A model generated the notes under the pieces. The model saw only the letters and a list, made by a program, of their open reading frames with translations. It was not told where the DNA came from and made no database searches. Below are positions 1-12,126 of a stretch of 64,000 nt of DNA, in pieces; positions within the stretch are counted from its first letter, which is position 1; the number at the start of each line of letters is the position of its first letter. Position numbers and translations under genes: made by a program. Location: NCBI GenBank assembly GCA_029641185.1, contig JAPWGK010000023.1, forward strand, positions 310,001 through 374,000, written 5' to 3'. The DNA is from Pseudofabraea citricarpa (taxonomy: Eukaryota > Ascomycota > Leotiomycetes > Helotiales > Dermateaceae).

Positions 1-3000
1 GTAGAGTCATTGCAAGATGCACTTGCAGAGAAACAACAAGTTACGCGTGTTGCAACTGAAATCGGCCTTGGGCTCGTATTCACCGGTCAAGGAGCACAGT
101 GGGCTCGAATGGGAATGGAATTGATGCACTTTTCAATATTCCGGCAAAGTTTGGAATTGGCTGATGCATACATGAAGACACTAGGATGTTCATGGTCTGC
201 GATTTGTGAGTTCTCATGTCTATCATCAATGGCATTGACCATTACTCCCAGACTGATTGCTGACTTCTTTTGGTGACAGCCGAACTTTCGAAAGTCGCAG
301 AGCAATCTCGAGTCATAGAGACTGAGTTCTCACAACCTTTGTGCACAGCTTTACAGGTTGCCCTTGTCGATCTGCTCGCTTTTTGGAAAGTGTCAGCTCG
401 TGCTGCTGCAGGTCATTCTTCCGGTGAGATCGCAGCTGCATATGCTGTTGGCGCCATCTCTAGAGAATCCGCTTGGAAGATAGCATACTGGCGTGGTGAG
501 TATATTTTCCTGTCTTGGTCTACACAGCCAAATTTGCTGACCCCAATATCTTCACGTATCACAGGAAATATGTCTGCTAAATTGGCTCACTCTGGCACGC
601 AACCAAATACTACGATGGCCGCTGTTGCACTCGACCTTGAAAAGGCCGTAGATGTAATCGACAGAGTAAACAAGTCCGGATTTCAGGATGTTGGAAAGCT
701 CACCATCGCTTGTATGAACAGTAAAGACAGCCACACTATTAGCGGGGACGTTGCACAGATCGAAGCGCTGATCCAGATGCTAAACGACGACAAGATCTTC
801 GCGCGGAAGTTGAATGTCGAGATGGCGTATCACTCGAGGTACATGAAACCAATGTCAGAAGAATACGCCAAATATATGGGTGTAGTTGAGCCAGGCTCCT
901 GGACTGGTGATGCTCCTAAGCCGAAATTCTTCTCATCGACATACGGTACTCTCATCGATTCCTCCAAGTTGCAGGATACTGCATACTGGACCAAGAATCT
1001 GGCCTCGCCAGTAAGGTTCTATGAGTCTATGAAAGCCATGTTTTTGGCCATGTCGAAGATTAACGGGGAAAGCAGTACTGAAACCCATCTAGTCACAGAC
1101 GTGTTGGAAGTGGGACCACACGCTGCTCTCAAGGGCCCTTTGAGCAACATCGTTGACGAGGTCAGAGGCAAGAGCGCCGTACGATATCATAGCATTCTCA
1201 GGCGTGGCGAAGCGGACCTGCAAAGCGCCCTACAGGCAGCTGGATCGTTGTTCACCCGTGGCATCCAAATCGACCTTGTGAATGTCAATCACGTTGATGG
1301 ACAAGAGCCGTCGATGCCTATTAATCTTCCTCGGTACCCTTTTAACCACTCTAAGGAGTATTGGTATGAAAGTAGACTCAGCAGGAACTTCCGCAACCGT
1401 GCTTATCCTCGTCATGAGCTGCTCGGTGCATCTGTGAATGATTGGGATGGAAAATATGATGCAGTATGGCGTAATTGGATTCGCCTTTCGGAGAATCCCT
1501 GGGTTGAGCATCACACGGTTTCAGGAGCCATTCTGTATCCTGCTGCCGGCATGCTTGTCATGGCCCTCGAGGGTTGCCGGCAACTTGCTGAACGTTCGAA
1601 CCCTAGGAGAGCGATCAAAGGATTCCGTTTCCGAGAGGTGTCTTTCCACGCAGCCTTACAGGTCGCTGACGATGCCATGGGTACCGAGTCGCACTTGTAT
1701 ATGCGGCCCGTTAAACAGGCCGCGCTGGAGACCACAGCCTCACCGTGGCTCGAGTTCCAGATTTGCACGGCAAAGGACGACGATGAGTGGCAAGAGCATT
1801 GCCGGGGGCAGGTGCTTGTTGAATACGACGATAAGGCCCAGACGCCGGTGGACGACGGTCTAGAAGACCAACTTCTTCAAGAAAGGTGTAGCGATCACCT
1901 TGACGAGGCCCGGCAAAAGTGCACAACCAAAGTTCCAGCCCAGCTGATCTATGATGCGTGGACGGAGGTTGGTCTTGCATTTGGTCCAACCTTCCAGACT
2001 ATGTCGGATACCTTCGTTGACCACGAGTCGGGCAAAGCTTTTGCCAAAGTCAACTCAACTATTCCTCTTCTCAGAAAGCTAGTAGCACATGAGTATATCC
2101 AGCCGCATTTGATTCACCCCACAACACTGGACGGAGCGTTCCAAGTTTGCCTGGCACCCTTGATTTCCAATGCTGCGCAGAAACAAAGGAATGCAGTCGT
2201 CCTTACGTTCCTTGACGAGCTCTGGGTCTCTGGTTCTCAGCACTCGGATGATGGATATCTGGTTTCCGCCGACATGGAGCCTCATGGGCGGAAGGAGTAT
2301 GAAATGGCATGCTCTGCTATTGACCCGAGCACCAGGCAACCGATGGTCGTCGTGACAGGGCTGATCGCGACCGAGGTTGACGGCTATGAGGACGCATCGC
2401 AGCCAGCGGATGATCCCAAACACCGAGCATGGAATATCAGCTGGAAGCTTGACCCCGAGCTTTTGAGCGTCGAGGAGCCAGAGAAGGTGTTTGGAGCGAC
2501 GGGTGGTTTGCAGAAATATCTAGACGTCCTGGCCCACAAGAACCCTGTGATGAAGGTTCTTGAAGTGAGCGTCGGCATAGACATAGACGTAAATGCTGAC
2601 ACGAATTTCACAACCGGGGATATACTATCCACCTTGGGTCAGCGATATGTGCAGTACGACTGTACCAACACTTCCGTTGCATCCTCCAGCAAAGCACAAG
2701 AAGCTTTCGCGAACGACCGCGTCCACTTTCAAATTCTTGACCTAGAGCAAGACGTGGGCACCCAGGGATTTCAGGTGGGCACATATGATGTTATTGTTGC
2801 ACGCACTGGACGTGACCTCCCGACGAATGTTGACGATGTGCTTGGGAATGTCCGTCGTCTCCTCAAACCTCGGGGCAAGCTTGTCTTGGCGGTTGCAGGG
2901 GTCACGGGCACTAGTACAGCCGAAATCTGGGGTTCGCACTTGGCCAACTGTGGATTTACGGGGCTTAACGCTGTGTTCCTCGATCAAGCGCTGGCGGGGA

Positions 3001-5941
3001 TGGTGATGCTATCCACTGTGCCCTCAACACACACATCATCACAATCATCATCTACAACCTCCCGTGGATATTATATCGTTGGCGACCCCTCCTCGGACAT
3101 ACAACGGCCTGTAGCCAATAAACTGTGCTCTGTCTTGTCAGCCCAGGGTCACGTAGCGACATACGCTACAATTGAACAATATGCGGACCTTTCAGCGACC
3201 GCGGATGAGGAGGATTTTGGCAGTAGTACATGCATTCTCCTTCCGGAGCTGGAAGCCGGCTTGCTGACATCAGTCACGGAGGATGTCCTGACAGGACTGA
3301 AAAGGATGATGAACGGCAAGCGACTCCTCTGGGTGAATAATGATCAATCCCCAGATACTGAGCTTGTGAATGGATTTGCAACCTGTATTCGCCTTGAGAA
3401 GCCTCAGCTCGACTTTGTGATTCTTACCTTCCAGCTCGGAGATAGTATTGACACTATCGCGGACAAGATCTTGGAACTTGACAGGGCCGTGTATGAAAGC
3501 GAAGGACCCATTGAAACCTTGTACAAGCTTCTTGACGGCCAAGTCTACATCCCCCGGCTGGTCGAGGCCACTGCGGTGACAAAACACATCAAGAAACAAA
3601 CCTTGGCTGCTGAAGTGACCGACGCTGCGTTTGGGGCCGACCCGAGCCGATCTCTGCGTCTCCAGATAAAAGACATCGGTCTTCTGGACTCGCTATACTT
3701 CGATGACAATCCAGTGCATGCAACCCCACTTGGCGATACTGATGTTGAGTTCCAGACAAAGGCTACTGCCGTCAACTTCAAGGATTTAGCCGTAATGCTG
3801 GGCAAGATCAAAGAAACACCCGTCGGCCTCGAGGCTGCAGGCATCGTTACGCGGGTAGGGCCAGGAGTAACACGCTTCAAACCCGGCGATCGCGTTTTCG
3901 GCTTCGCTTTCAATGGTGCATTCTCCACTCATGTCAGGGCCTTGGAGGGTACCATTGCCCACATGCCCAAGAACCTGTCGTTTTCCGAGGCGGCAGTGAT
4001 ACCGATTGTGTATACGACGGCATACGCATGTCTCTACGATATTGGAGAGTTGGGAATGCGTGCAAGAAGAGGCAGGAAATCGACAGTATTGATCCATGCA
4101 GCTGCTGGGGGTGTTGGTCAGGCTGCTATTCAGTTGGCCCAGCGCGAGGGAGCTGAGATCTTCGCTACGGTGGGCAGTCTAGAGAAGCGTGACGTCCTCG
4201 AGAAGACATATGGACTGCCGCGCAATCATATCTTCTCGAGTAGAGACGTGACTTTCAAAGCTGGTATTATGCGAATGACAAACGGGCGTGGCGTCGACAT
4301 AGTCATCAACAGTCTCGCTGGTGATATACTTCGAGCTACCTGGGAATGCGTTGCACCGTTTGGAAGATTCGCCGAAATCGGTATCACGGATATCGAATCA
4401 AGGGCTCGCATCTCAATGAAGACCTTTGCCAGAGGCGCGAGGTTTGAAGCCATTGAGCTAAATTACATGCAACAAACAGACATGGCACGAATAGAGGACC
4501 TCTTCCAGCGGACCATCGACAGCGTACTTGGCCAGGAACTCAAACGGACAACACTCATCACGACATATTCTATCTCCCAGATCCAAGATGCTCTACGTTA
4601 TATGCAGTCTGGCAAGCATATTGGAAAGTTGGTTATCGAGCCGCATGACGACGATATGGTCCCGGTGGTCCAGCCACCCAAGCCTGCTGCCAAATTCATC
4701 TCAGACGCAACATACGTCGTTTCTGGTGGCTTTGGAGGTTTAGGGCAGAAGATTGTTCGCTGGATGGTAGATCAAGGCGTGAAGAATTTGATTGTGACCT
4801 CAAGACGAGGAGCAGTGGAAGAACCTGCAAAGATACTTGTTGCAGACTTGCAACACGAAGGTGTAAATATTGCTACCCCTGCTTGTGATATTTCGGACAA
4901 ACAAGCCTTGGAGAATGCGATATCCTCTTGTCTCTCCGAAATGCCACCCGTCCGGGGATGTATTCATGCGTCCATGGTTCTTAGTGTAAGCATTTCTTCA
5001 GCTACTCCTGAATCAATGTCAAGTTCTGCAAGAAAACAAATTATTGACACTTCGGTGACTTTTAGGACAACACATTCTACGATATGACGCTCGACGAGTG
5101 GCAAAGGCCCCTCAGTGCCAAGGTCTTTGGAACTTGGAATCTGTGGGAAACCCTCACTTCTAAGAATACAGACTCCAGCCTCGACTTCTTCATCATGCTC
5201 TCATCAGCAGCTTCTGTCATTGGCAATCCCGGTCAAGCCAATTATACTGCTGCAAACTCGTACCAAGATGCCATGGCCAGGTACCTGTCATCTCAAGGTC
5301 ACAATGCTGTCACTTTCAACGTACCCATGATGACCGACGCCGGTGTAGTTGCCGAGACACCCGCGTTGATGGAATACTTGTACTCTATTGGCTGGTCGCA
5401 TATGACGGTCGAGGAGCTCATCGCTGCGCTGGACTACTACTGTCGCCCACTGAGCAAAGACATGGACATGACTGCTGAGCAGGCACAAGTCGTACCAAGA
5501 CTCTGGCTCGCCAAGTACTCTGCGGCAGAGGGTGCCGTTCAGCCAACCTGGCAGCAGGAACCAAGGTTCAATCACATGATTATGAATGATTTGAACAGTG
5601 GCGATACATCAACTGCGAAGCAAGGTTCTAGTAAGGGGTCGGCTGCCACACTTCTCTCGGCAGCGACTACACCACAAGAGGCCGAGCAAATTGTCCTCGA
5701 CGCCTTGCTGGAGAAGCTGACAAAGGTTCTCAGCATCGACATGGCTGAACTCGACTCATCGCGGCCCATGCATGCGTACGGTATCGACTCACTCGTAGCT
5801 GTGGAGCTTCGAGCATGGATGGCCAAAGAAATCGGTTCTGATATATCCGTCTTTGACATGACAGGCGGTCAACGTATTAAGCAGTTGGCCGTGAAGGCAG
5901 CAGGAACATCGAGGTTTGTCCAGATATCGACAGAGAACTAA
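1..5941 (+). CDS. Highly reducing type I polyketide synthase, 5' end outside the window (AT-DH-psiMT-ER-KR-ACP)
   Basis: About 1,905 C-terminal residues are visible; the ketosynthase lies upstream of base 1. Introns are inferred at 206-279, 496-564 (69 nt, in frame, no stop) and 4986-5065. Domains in order: acyltransferase with GQGAQW and active-site GHSSG (about base 410); dehydratase with HxxxGxxxxP-type active site (HHTVSGAILYP, about base 1510); a short methyltransferase remnant (about 2500-3000) whose SAM motif reads VLEVSVGID instead of the Gly-rich form; enoylreductase with NADPH motif HAAAGGVGQ (about 4100); ketoreductase with SGGFGGLG and catalytic Ser/Tyr (YTAANSYQDA after intron 3); and carrier protein with phosphopantetheine site GIDSL. 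The protein stops about 55 residues after that serine, so it has no thioesterase, reductase or condensation domain and the product must be released by another enzyme. Family knowledge: it would make a reduced, probably unmethylated aliphatic polyketide. The product is unknown. Confidence 0.93.
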
Positions 5942-6961
5942 TGTATTTCGGCCAGGCGGACAATTTTTAGTGTTGAAATTCAAAGAGCTAGCCAGGGGCT
6001 CAGATATCGTATGGTCATCTTACCTACTATTAACCGGTCGGTATATATGGTTAACAAATAGATTACTCGACATTCTGCATCACTTCAGCATCATGATGGA
6101 CTCTCATGTCGAATCATCTACGACTACAGAATATTCTAAATGCAAAAGAGCTAGCAAGGATTTTGATTATATGGATAGCCCTTGGTTGATTTGGAAAGAC
6201 AGTTGATGCACTTCCCACCTCGAACATCGTCCTAATTTAATTCGCTTAGTCGATATTCTATATCACCATTGGCTAGAATCGCTCGCTTACAGAAAGGGGC
6301 AGATTCGCGTGTTTATAGATCAGATATTCCGCTATGACAATGGAATTTATCCTACTTGAAGGGCTACGTTGGATCCTCCACAGGGGATTGGCTGATATTA
6401 GAGATAAAAACATAGTAACGGCCTAATTCGCTATGCGGTTTACAGCGGCGTGGGTATAGCGTTGAAGCAGGCAATCAACACACGCGAGTTTATTGGTTCT
6501 GTTGATCAGCAGATTCTAAAGAACACTGGGACATTCAAATCTTGAATCTCATACCCTTGAACCAAATTCAAGGTTTAATCTGGCGCCCAGAAGAAGAGCC
6601 CCTGCCACTCTCTTAGCGACACTTTGAGCTTTCTGCGATCAAACAGACCGAGTTATCGGAACAAAGCATAGGTAGGCAGTTTTAAAATAAAATGATTTAC
6701 TTGAACTTATTTTATTTATGTTAATGCTGAAAGTTTTCTGTGCATTATTCCACAGTGCGGATACAAAGTTCATGATATTCCAAAGTCTCTTCATTGATCG
6801 CGAGTTATTCGACATTTTGGATCTTGATATGCTTACCTACCTAAGTATGAAAAAGACTACGAATCTTGAAATAAAGCGTGTTAGGTGCAAGGTGACGGGA
6901 AGTTATATATACTTCGATAGCTACAAGAATTGCAACCCCAGGCTCAAATTGTGAAGAGATG
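5942..6961. other. Intergenic region between convergent PKS and P450 genes
   Basis: AT-rich 1 kb stretch holding the 3' ends of both flanking genes. Only short unsupported reading frames are present; I see no gene, repeat or RNA. Confidence 0.6.
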
Positions 6962-8748
6962 CTAACTAGATGTGTGCTTGCGAAACTGTACCGTCGGCCC
7001 ATTTCTGATAGAGACGTATGCGTCCTGAAGCACAATCGAATCCTTGTGTCTTGCACCCCATCCAAGCTCAGGGGCACCTCCACCGAGCGTATCGCCAGGA
7101 GCAAGTCGAACATCCATCTGATGAAGCGTTTTTGCAACGGTAATAAGAAGCTCCTCCATGGCTACCTTCTGCCCTACACAATTACCATTGCCAATGGTAA
7201 ACGGATTGAAGCAGGTCTGCGCACGAGCAACATCATCTTCCGTTACCCCAGTCATGGGGTCTACGATCCATCGCTCTGGTCGAAAGACCCAGGGATCTCC
7301 AAAACACTCCTCGTTATGCATCATGGACCACGCCGTGCATCCCACGTGAGTCCCTTGGGGAATATGATCCCCTTCAATATCAAGCCCACCTGGTAGAACC
7401 TCGCGAGCCAGCTCTCCAGCTAGGGCTGGTGCAATACGGAGAGTCTCACTTATACAGGCATTTAAGTATGTGCAGGACGGGAGGATCTCCATGCCGATTT
7501 CAGCTGTCGACTTAAATGACGTACGAATCTCCTGCACGAGCTTTGCGTACACATGCGGGTATCGGGTGATGTAGAACCAAAACCCGACCATGGTCGTTGC
7601 TGTTGTGTCTGAGCCTGCAATGATAAGCAGGTTTGCTTCGGCGGTCAGCTCGTCAGTTGAATACGCTGAATTTCCTGCATCGTCTGTCGTCTTGAAGAGA
7701 TAGTGAAAAATATCCTTCCGGGTTCCTTCGACGCCCGATTTCTGTAGAGCCTCTTCCTCTTTCCGTCTCCGCGTGACATTCGTATCGATGAAATTATAAT
7801 ACTCTAAAACCTGCTTCGGTGACGCACGCTCTAGAATGTCATCAAGGCCTCTCGGCTTCAGCCAAAGCCACAAACTCAAGATGGGAGATTGAGAGATCTA
7901 GCCATTCTCTTAGCCTAGGACACTTATTATTTTACGAATCTTACCGGATACAGCCACTGCATAAAATCTACAATGGTATGTGGCATGTGCCTGAATCGAT
8001 TTGGACCAGGTTCTTTAAGCTCGAAAGACTTCCCGAAGCACAAATCGCCCATGATATCAAAGACGAGGTAATCCGACAGATCTGACATGTTCTGGGGGGC
8101 CGTCCAAGACTTCCCATCGTTTCCTTCGACGAGCAGCTCATTCCAGCGATCAACATGTTGCTTCACAAACTCCTCCGCCGAGCGGATGGCAGTTTCTGTA
8201 AAGGCCGAATTCAAGACTCGTCTCTTGTGCGCGTGCACCATCTTATCCACGGTACTCAGAGTATTCTTGTTCTGCGGGTTGCGCGGCCACGTCTCGTAGA
8301 TTTTCCCTTTCTTCACATTCGCTCTCGTTTGGTAGATGGCCCGGTACGCAGCCGGCGAATTGAACATCACGCCATCTGGTTTAAAGCGGACAGCATCACC
8401 TGTCTCAGATTTCAGTCTCAACTACTCAAATACAGCGCTAGCCATCCGCCAGCTGCGACGGAATTACTTACCGTACATCTGATGCAGCTGCCAGATCCAA
8501 ACATGGCGATAGCCTGTAGTTGAGTGGTAAAAATTGGGCCACGAAGAAATCTTGGCCAGAAATGGGCCGGGATATTTCGCCAACGGGCTCAAATACAGAT
8601 TGTAAATGGCCGAAGTGATGAACTACAGCTCTAACTGTCAGCAACGATGGAAAACATGTTGCTCGCCAAGCCAAGCACCTACGTAGAAAACAAATGAGGC
8701 AGAGCCGATGAGCAGCAACTTCTGCCCTGTTACTTGGTCCAGCATCAT
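6962..8748 (-). CDS. Cytochrome P450 monooxygenase, microsomal type
   Basis: Four exons (8748-8683, 8622-8472, 8399-7945, 7897-6962) give 535 residues, the usual size for a fungal P450. A hydrophobic N-terminal anchor (residues about 9-30) is followed by the Pro-rich hinge YPGPFLAK. Diagnostic motifs are all intact: I-helix AGSDTT (about 318), K-helix ETLR (about 375), FRPERW, and heme loop FTIGNGNCVG with the Cys ligand near residue 464. The sequence resembles the benzoate 4-monooxygenase / isotrichodermin C-15 hydroxylase-like group (CYP65-type); substrate cannot be read from it. It converges on the PKS, which suggests oxidation of the polyketide. The last intron is only 47 nt. The start is the first of two adjacent ATGs; the second is equally possible. 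Confidence 0.92.
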
Positions 8749-8871
8749 AGTGAATGATTATCTCATCTACTCCAAAACTGTTGGGTGCAAACTTTTAGGA
8801 ATCTATGTGCCAGTGCTGCTATCAGTGTCAAAGGCATCTTAAATATAGTTGAGGAGATGTGCTTACGCACC

Positions 8872-8888
8872 CACGTGATGCGTATCAC
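8872..8888. promoter_or_regulatory. E-box plus imperfect dyad in the P450 promoter
   Basis: CACGTGATG is overlapped by the dyad GTGAT-GCGT-ATCAC, about 124 bp upstream of the P450 start codon. The same 11-mer CACGTGATGCG recurs at 12004 upstream of the desaturase-like gene. A bHLH (Cbf1/USF-type) site is inferred from the core CACGTG; there is no binding evidence. Confidence 0.35.
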
Positions 8889-10728
8889 TTCTTCTTCGGT
8901 CCAGAATTGCCTTTTAAGGCAAGTGAAAGGGGGGATTCCGTTGGTCTATTTACACCAATATGATGCTTTTCATGTGCCGCAATCTGCAAATGTATAAATT
9001 TGGATCCTTGTAGTTGTAGATTTTCAAACAAAAACACACCAAAACTTGACCGAGATGAAATTTAAAATGGCGTGACAAAGTAGTTGTTGTTCTTTTGCCT
9101 ATCTACAGGATAGCCTCGGTATGCGAATTTATCCGTCTGCTGATTCTTGCGAGATTTTCGAATCCATGTTTAACAAAAATGAAAATTTCTGACGTCGTTA
9201 TCGACTCTTGTTTTTAGGAACTAGCGTTATAAAGATGTTATCATCTTAGAGTTTTGGCATGAAATAAAGCGAATGTTCAATATTGAGATGCTAACTTTTC
9301 CCGGTTCTATACAGCCAGTCTCTTGAAGGGAAACAAGTGGATTCAAGAATCAATTGCGACAAAAAGTTGTATCCTGAGGATTTAGATGTTGAGAATTCAA
9401 GTGACAAGCCAAGAGTTTTCCATAGACATTGTCAGTCTTGTGTGAAGAATTACTGTGTAGCCCAGTGACTCGAGGGAAGCCTTTACAATAATTAACCTAA
9501 TACACATTACATTGTACGGAGGACGGGCACTTGGATGGACGAATAACTGACGCATAAACTTGACAATTGAGTGTATCTCTTAAAATCACGCTACCATTAC
9601 AAGGCAAGCTGGCCATTCGTGCAGCTGTTCTCGAGGTAATATACCACCAATTTCAATCACACTCAGGGCTTTGAATCAACTACCAATGTGTTGAGTTCTC
9701 GATGATATAACATGGACATTACAGTCATACAAGATGAATAATATCTTGCTATTCAGCATATCTGGGCGAAAAGAGGTGGACGGGGCTGGAAACGGAAATG
9801 TGGGCCTGGTGGAGTAGCATCATCCTTGGCCGATATATGCCTGCATCAAACCTTATCTAGATATATAACGGGCTGGACTGCGAACGATATGCAATTTCTT
9901 GCTGCACGAGAGGAAGATGAGATTCTCTGGTCAGGCAATGAGTAGTGCCTCTGTCTCCATTAGGAAAGACAATAGAGTACGAACTTAGCTTATGAGGCAA
10001 GGCACGAATAGCTCGGTGGGACATAATCTACCAGTCACTCTGCAGCTCCCCATGGTGCGTTGGTGTGTGATGGCCAAGCCACAGGTAGATTGCTTAGATC
10101 TGTTCAACCAAGATTTCTCAAGGCTCGGTGGTAAAAGAAACACGTTGGTACAGGAACAGCGATCGGTAATGTTACGTTTGCTTCTGACAAGCATGCCAAT
10201 CCTGTCTTTTTAAAGTTAATCTAGATGATGAGTCAAGGAGCTAGTGGCACAACCAAATCGTGTAAAGTACGGTACGGTACCGGTGTTAGTTAGTCGACGT
10301 TGAACTTGTGTTCATGAATTCTTCCGAAGTTAGAGTTTACCGTATTTAGTTGCCGTCTGGATGAGCTAGGCGAAGGATTGAGATGAGATGTGAACCGGTA
10401 GTGCACCCCTGGTAATTCGGGTTTTCGCTTTTCTAATAAGCACTTTAACATCAGGTGTAAACTCAGAGGTTCTGATTGACTATCAATACCAAGGCGCTTG
10501 CAGTTTTTACCCTTTTCCCCGGGGATGTCTCCGTATACAGTAATGGAACAGTGATCAATAATCATCGCTTAAAGGGTATAATAAAAAATTCGTAGACAAT
10601 AACAGAAACGAACGCGATGAGCCGTCCCGCTTGAAGGGAACCAGATCTGCATCTCATCTAGCGGGGATATATTCAGCCTGAATAATGTTGGTAGATGCAG
10701 TGCCGTTTCCTGATCCGAGCCTGCTTAT
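8889..10728. other. Gene-free AT-rich region
   Basis: Upstream of the P450 and downstream of the desaturase-like gene. No reading frame has recognisable similarity or codon structure. It may be decayed mobile DNA, but no terminal repeats or transposase remnants could be identified. Confidence 0.5.
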
Positions 10729-11800
10729 TTAAGTTTTTCTGCTCTTTCTTCTCCCGTTCCAGGCTCGGCCGCTTTCCTTTGCACTATCCAATGCCTTGTT
10801 GCCTCGTTCTTTCAGTTGATGCTTGTCAGCCTCATTGCGCATATCTTCTATCACATCCTGCCCGATGCTAGTTCCATGCATCCAGTCTAAGAGGCCCCAT
10901 GGTGCGAAGTTGCCCTTTCCTTTGCCCGCGCTATGTAGATCTTGACGACGTGTCAGGCCCCCAAGCATTATTCCAGGCATTGTAGTATAACCGGAGAACG
11001 TGAGCGTTTCTTCAAGCGTCACTAATGCGAGGAAGAGGAGGTGGGCGAGTAGGTGTACTCGGAAGACGAGACTGGGAAGGTAGACGGGTAGGAAGCGGAG
11101 AAGGATGTAGGGTAAGGGATGATCATAATGCGCCGCGAACGAATATGGCGCCGTTATGCTGTGGAAGTATTGTTGGTGTAGATTGCTGAAAATGTTCGGG
11201 GATCTCGGGTGGAGTATGAATCGATGAATGTAATATTGTAGAGTCTAGACTTAGGTTAGTAAGTTCTCGGTGAGTTTCGTGGCTGGAGGGAAACTCTACT
11301 TCTCGTAACAGTAACCCGCGAATAACATCCTTAAAGATCGACCACGGCATAGGCAATGTTGTTGTAACTTTCAGAGCACTTCGTATATTTAACACCTCTG
11401 TGAAGAATGCCTCAACCCCGGCCTGAATGGCAGCGCCCAAGCAGACGTTGAGAATGCTGAGCCCGACTACCTGATACCATTCAGGTCTGCTCGCGCCTCT
11501 CCTCGAGACTTTCACCCCGCCTGTTCGAGTCGGGAGTGCGGATCCACCTTGAGTTTTGATTCCAACGGCGAGGCTTGGTAGTAAAGTATCGAGGACGAGG
11601 AACAGGGTTGAGGGGATCAGAAAGAAGAGCAGCCGGATTGCCAGGGTGCCAAACACCTCGACTTTGAGTGGCGAGTGGGACAGCACCAGAGTCGACCAGG
11701 TCATGTAGAAAAATAGAAGGTTTAGAGAAGTCGAGTAGGATGCGAAGAGACCGGGCATCATGAAATAGCCCAGTACGGGAAGGGAAAGCAATGCGTCCAT
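10729..11800 (-). CDS. Fatty acid hydroxylase / sterol desaturase superfamily membrane protein
   Basis: Two exons (11800-11300 and 11244-10729) joined over a 55 nt intron with an ACTAAC branch sequence give 338 residues. The N-terminal half has several hydrophobic membrane segments. The second exon begins with the histidine clusters of di-iron membrane oxygenases: HRFILH (about 174-179), HQQYFH (190-195) and HYDHP (206-209). The C-terminal part has the NFAPWGLLDWMHGT block typical of fungal members, but the usual HxxHH cluster before it reads RRQDLHS. Members hydroxylate or desaturate lipids or sterols in the ER; the missing histidines make the activity here uncertain. The start was chosen at the ATG beginning MDALLSLPVLGYF; an upstream ATG at 11875 would add 25 residues. 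It may be accessory to the nearby PKS/P450 locus. Confidence 0.85.
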
Positions 11801-12003
11801 GATGGAGGGTGAGGAGTTATGTCGTATTGATATCAGTATGTACAGAATCAGAAGAGCAAAGTTGACTATGTGCAATGCGACATGTCCAAAGAAGAATCAG
11901 ATCCATCATCATGCCCGGCGCACTCGTGAGGAGCAGCTTGATTTCCCCAGAAAGATGAAACGAGAAAAGATGACATCAGAGCTAGGAATTCAGGGTTCAT
12001 ACG

Positions 12004-12014
12004 CACGTGATGCG
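12004..12014. promoter_or_regulatory. CACGTGATGCG E-box-like site upstream of the desaturase-like gene
   Basis: Lies about 204 bp upstream of the start at 11800 and shares 11 identical bases with the site in the P450 promoter. The regulatory role is inference only. Confidence 0.3.
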
Positions 12015-12126
12015 AGATACGTACCTGAAGACCGGCGGCGGAAAAACCAAATGAGCGAGATTGGCTGGTTGATTGATGCACCATCATCACCACCACTGGC
12101 GACTGGACAATTGACCGGCCGACCAT

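Noticed and set aside
4986..5087. Frameshift or premature stop splitting the PKS into two genes
   Set aside because: GTAAGC...TTTTAG removal restores the KR sequence ASMVLSDNTFYDMTLDEW in phase, so it is an intron.
11801..11875. Upstream ATG of the desaturase-like protein at 11875
   Set aside because: It would add a second hydrophobic segment ahead of the natural MDALLSLPVLGYF start; kept as a less likely alternative.
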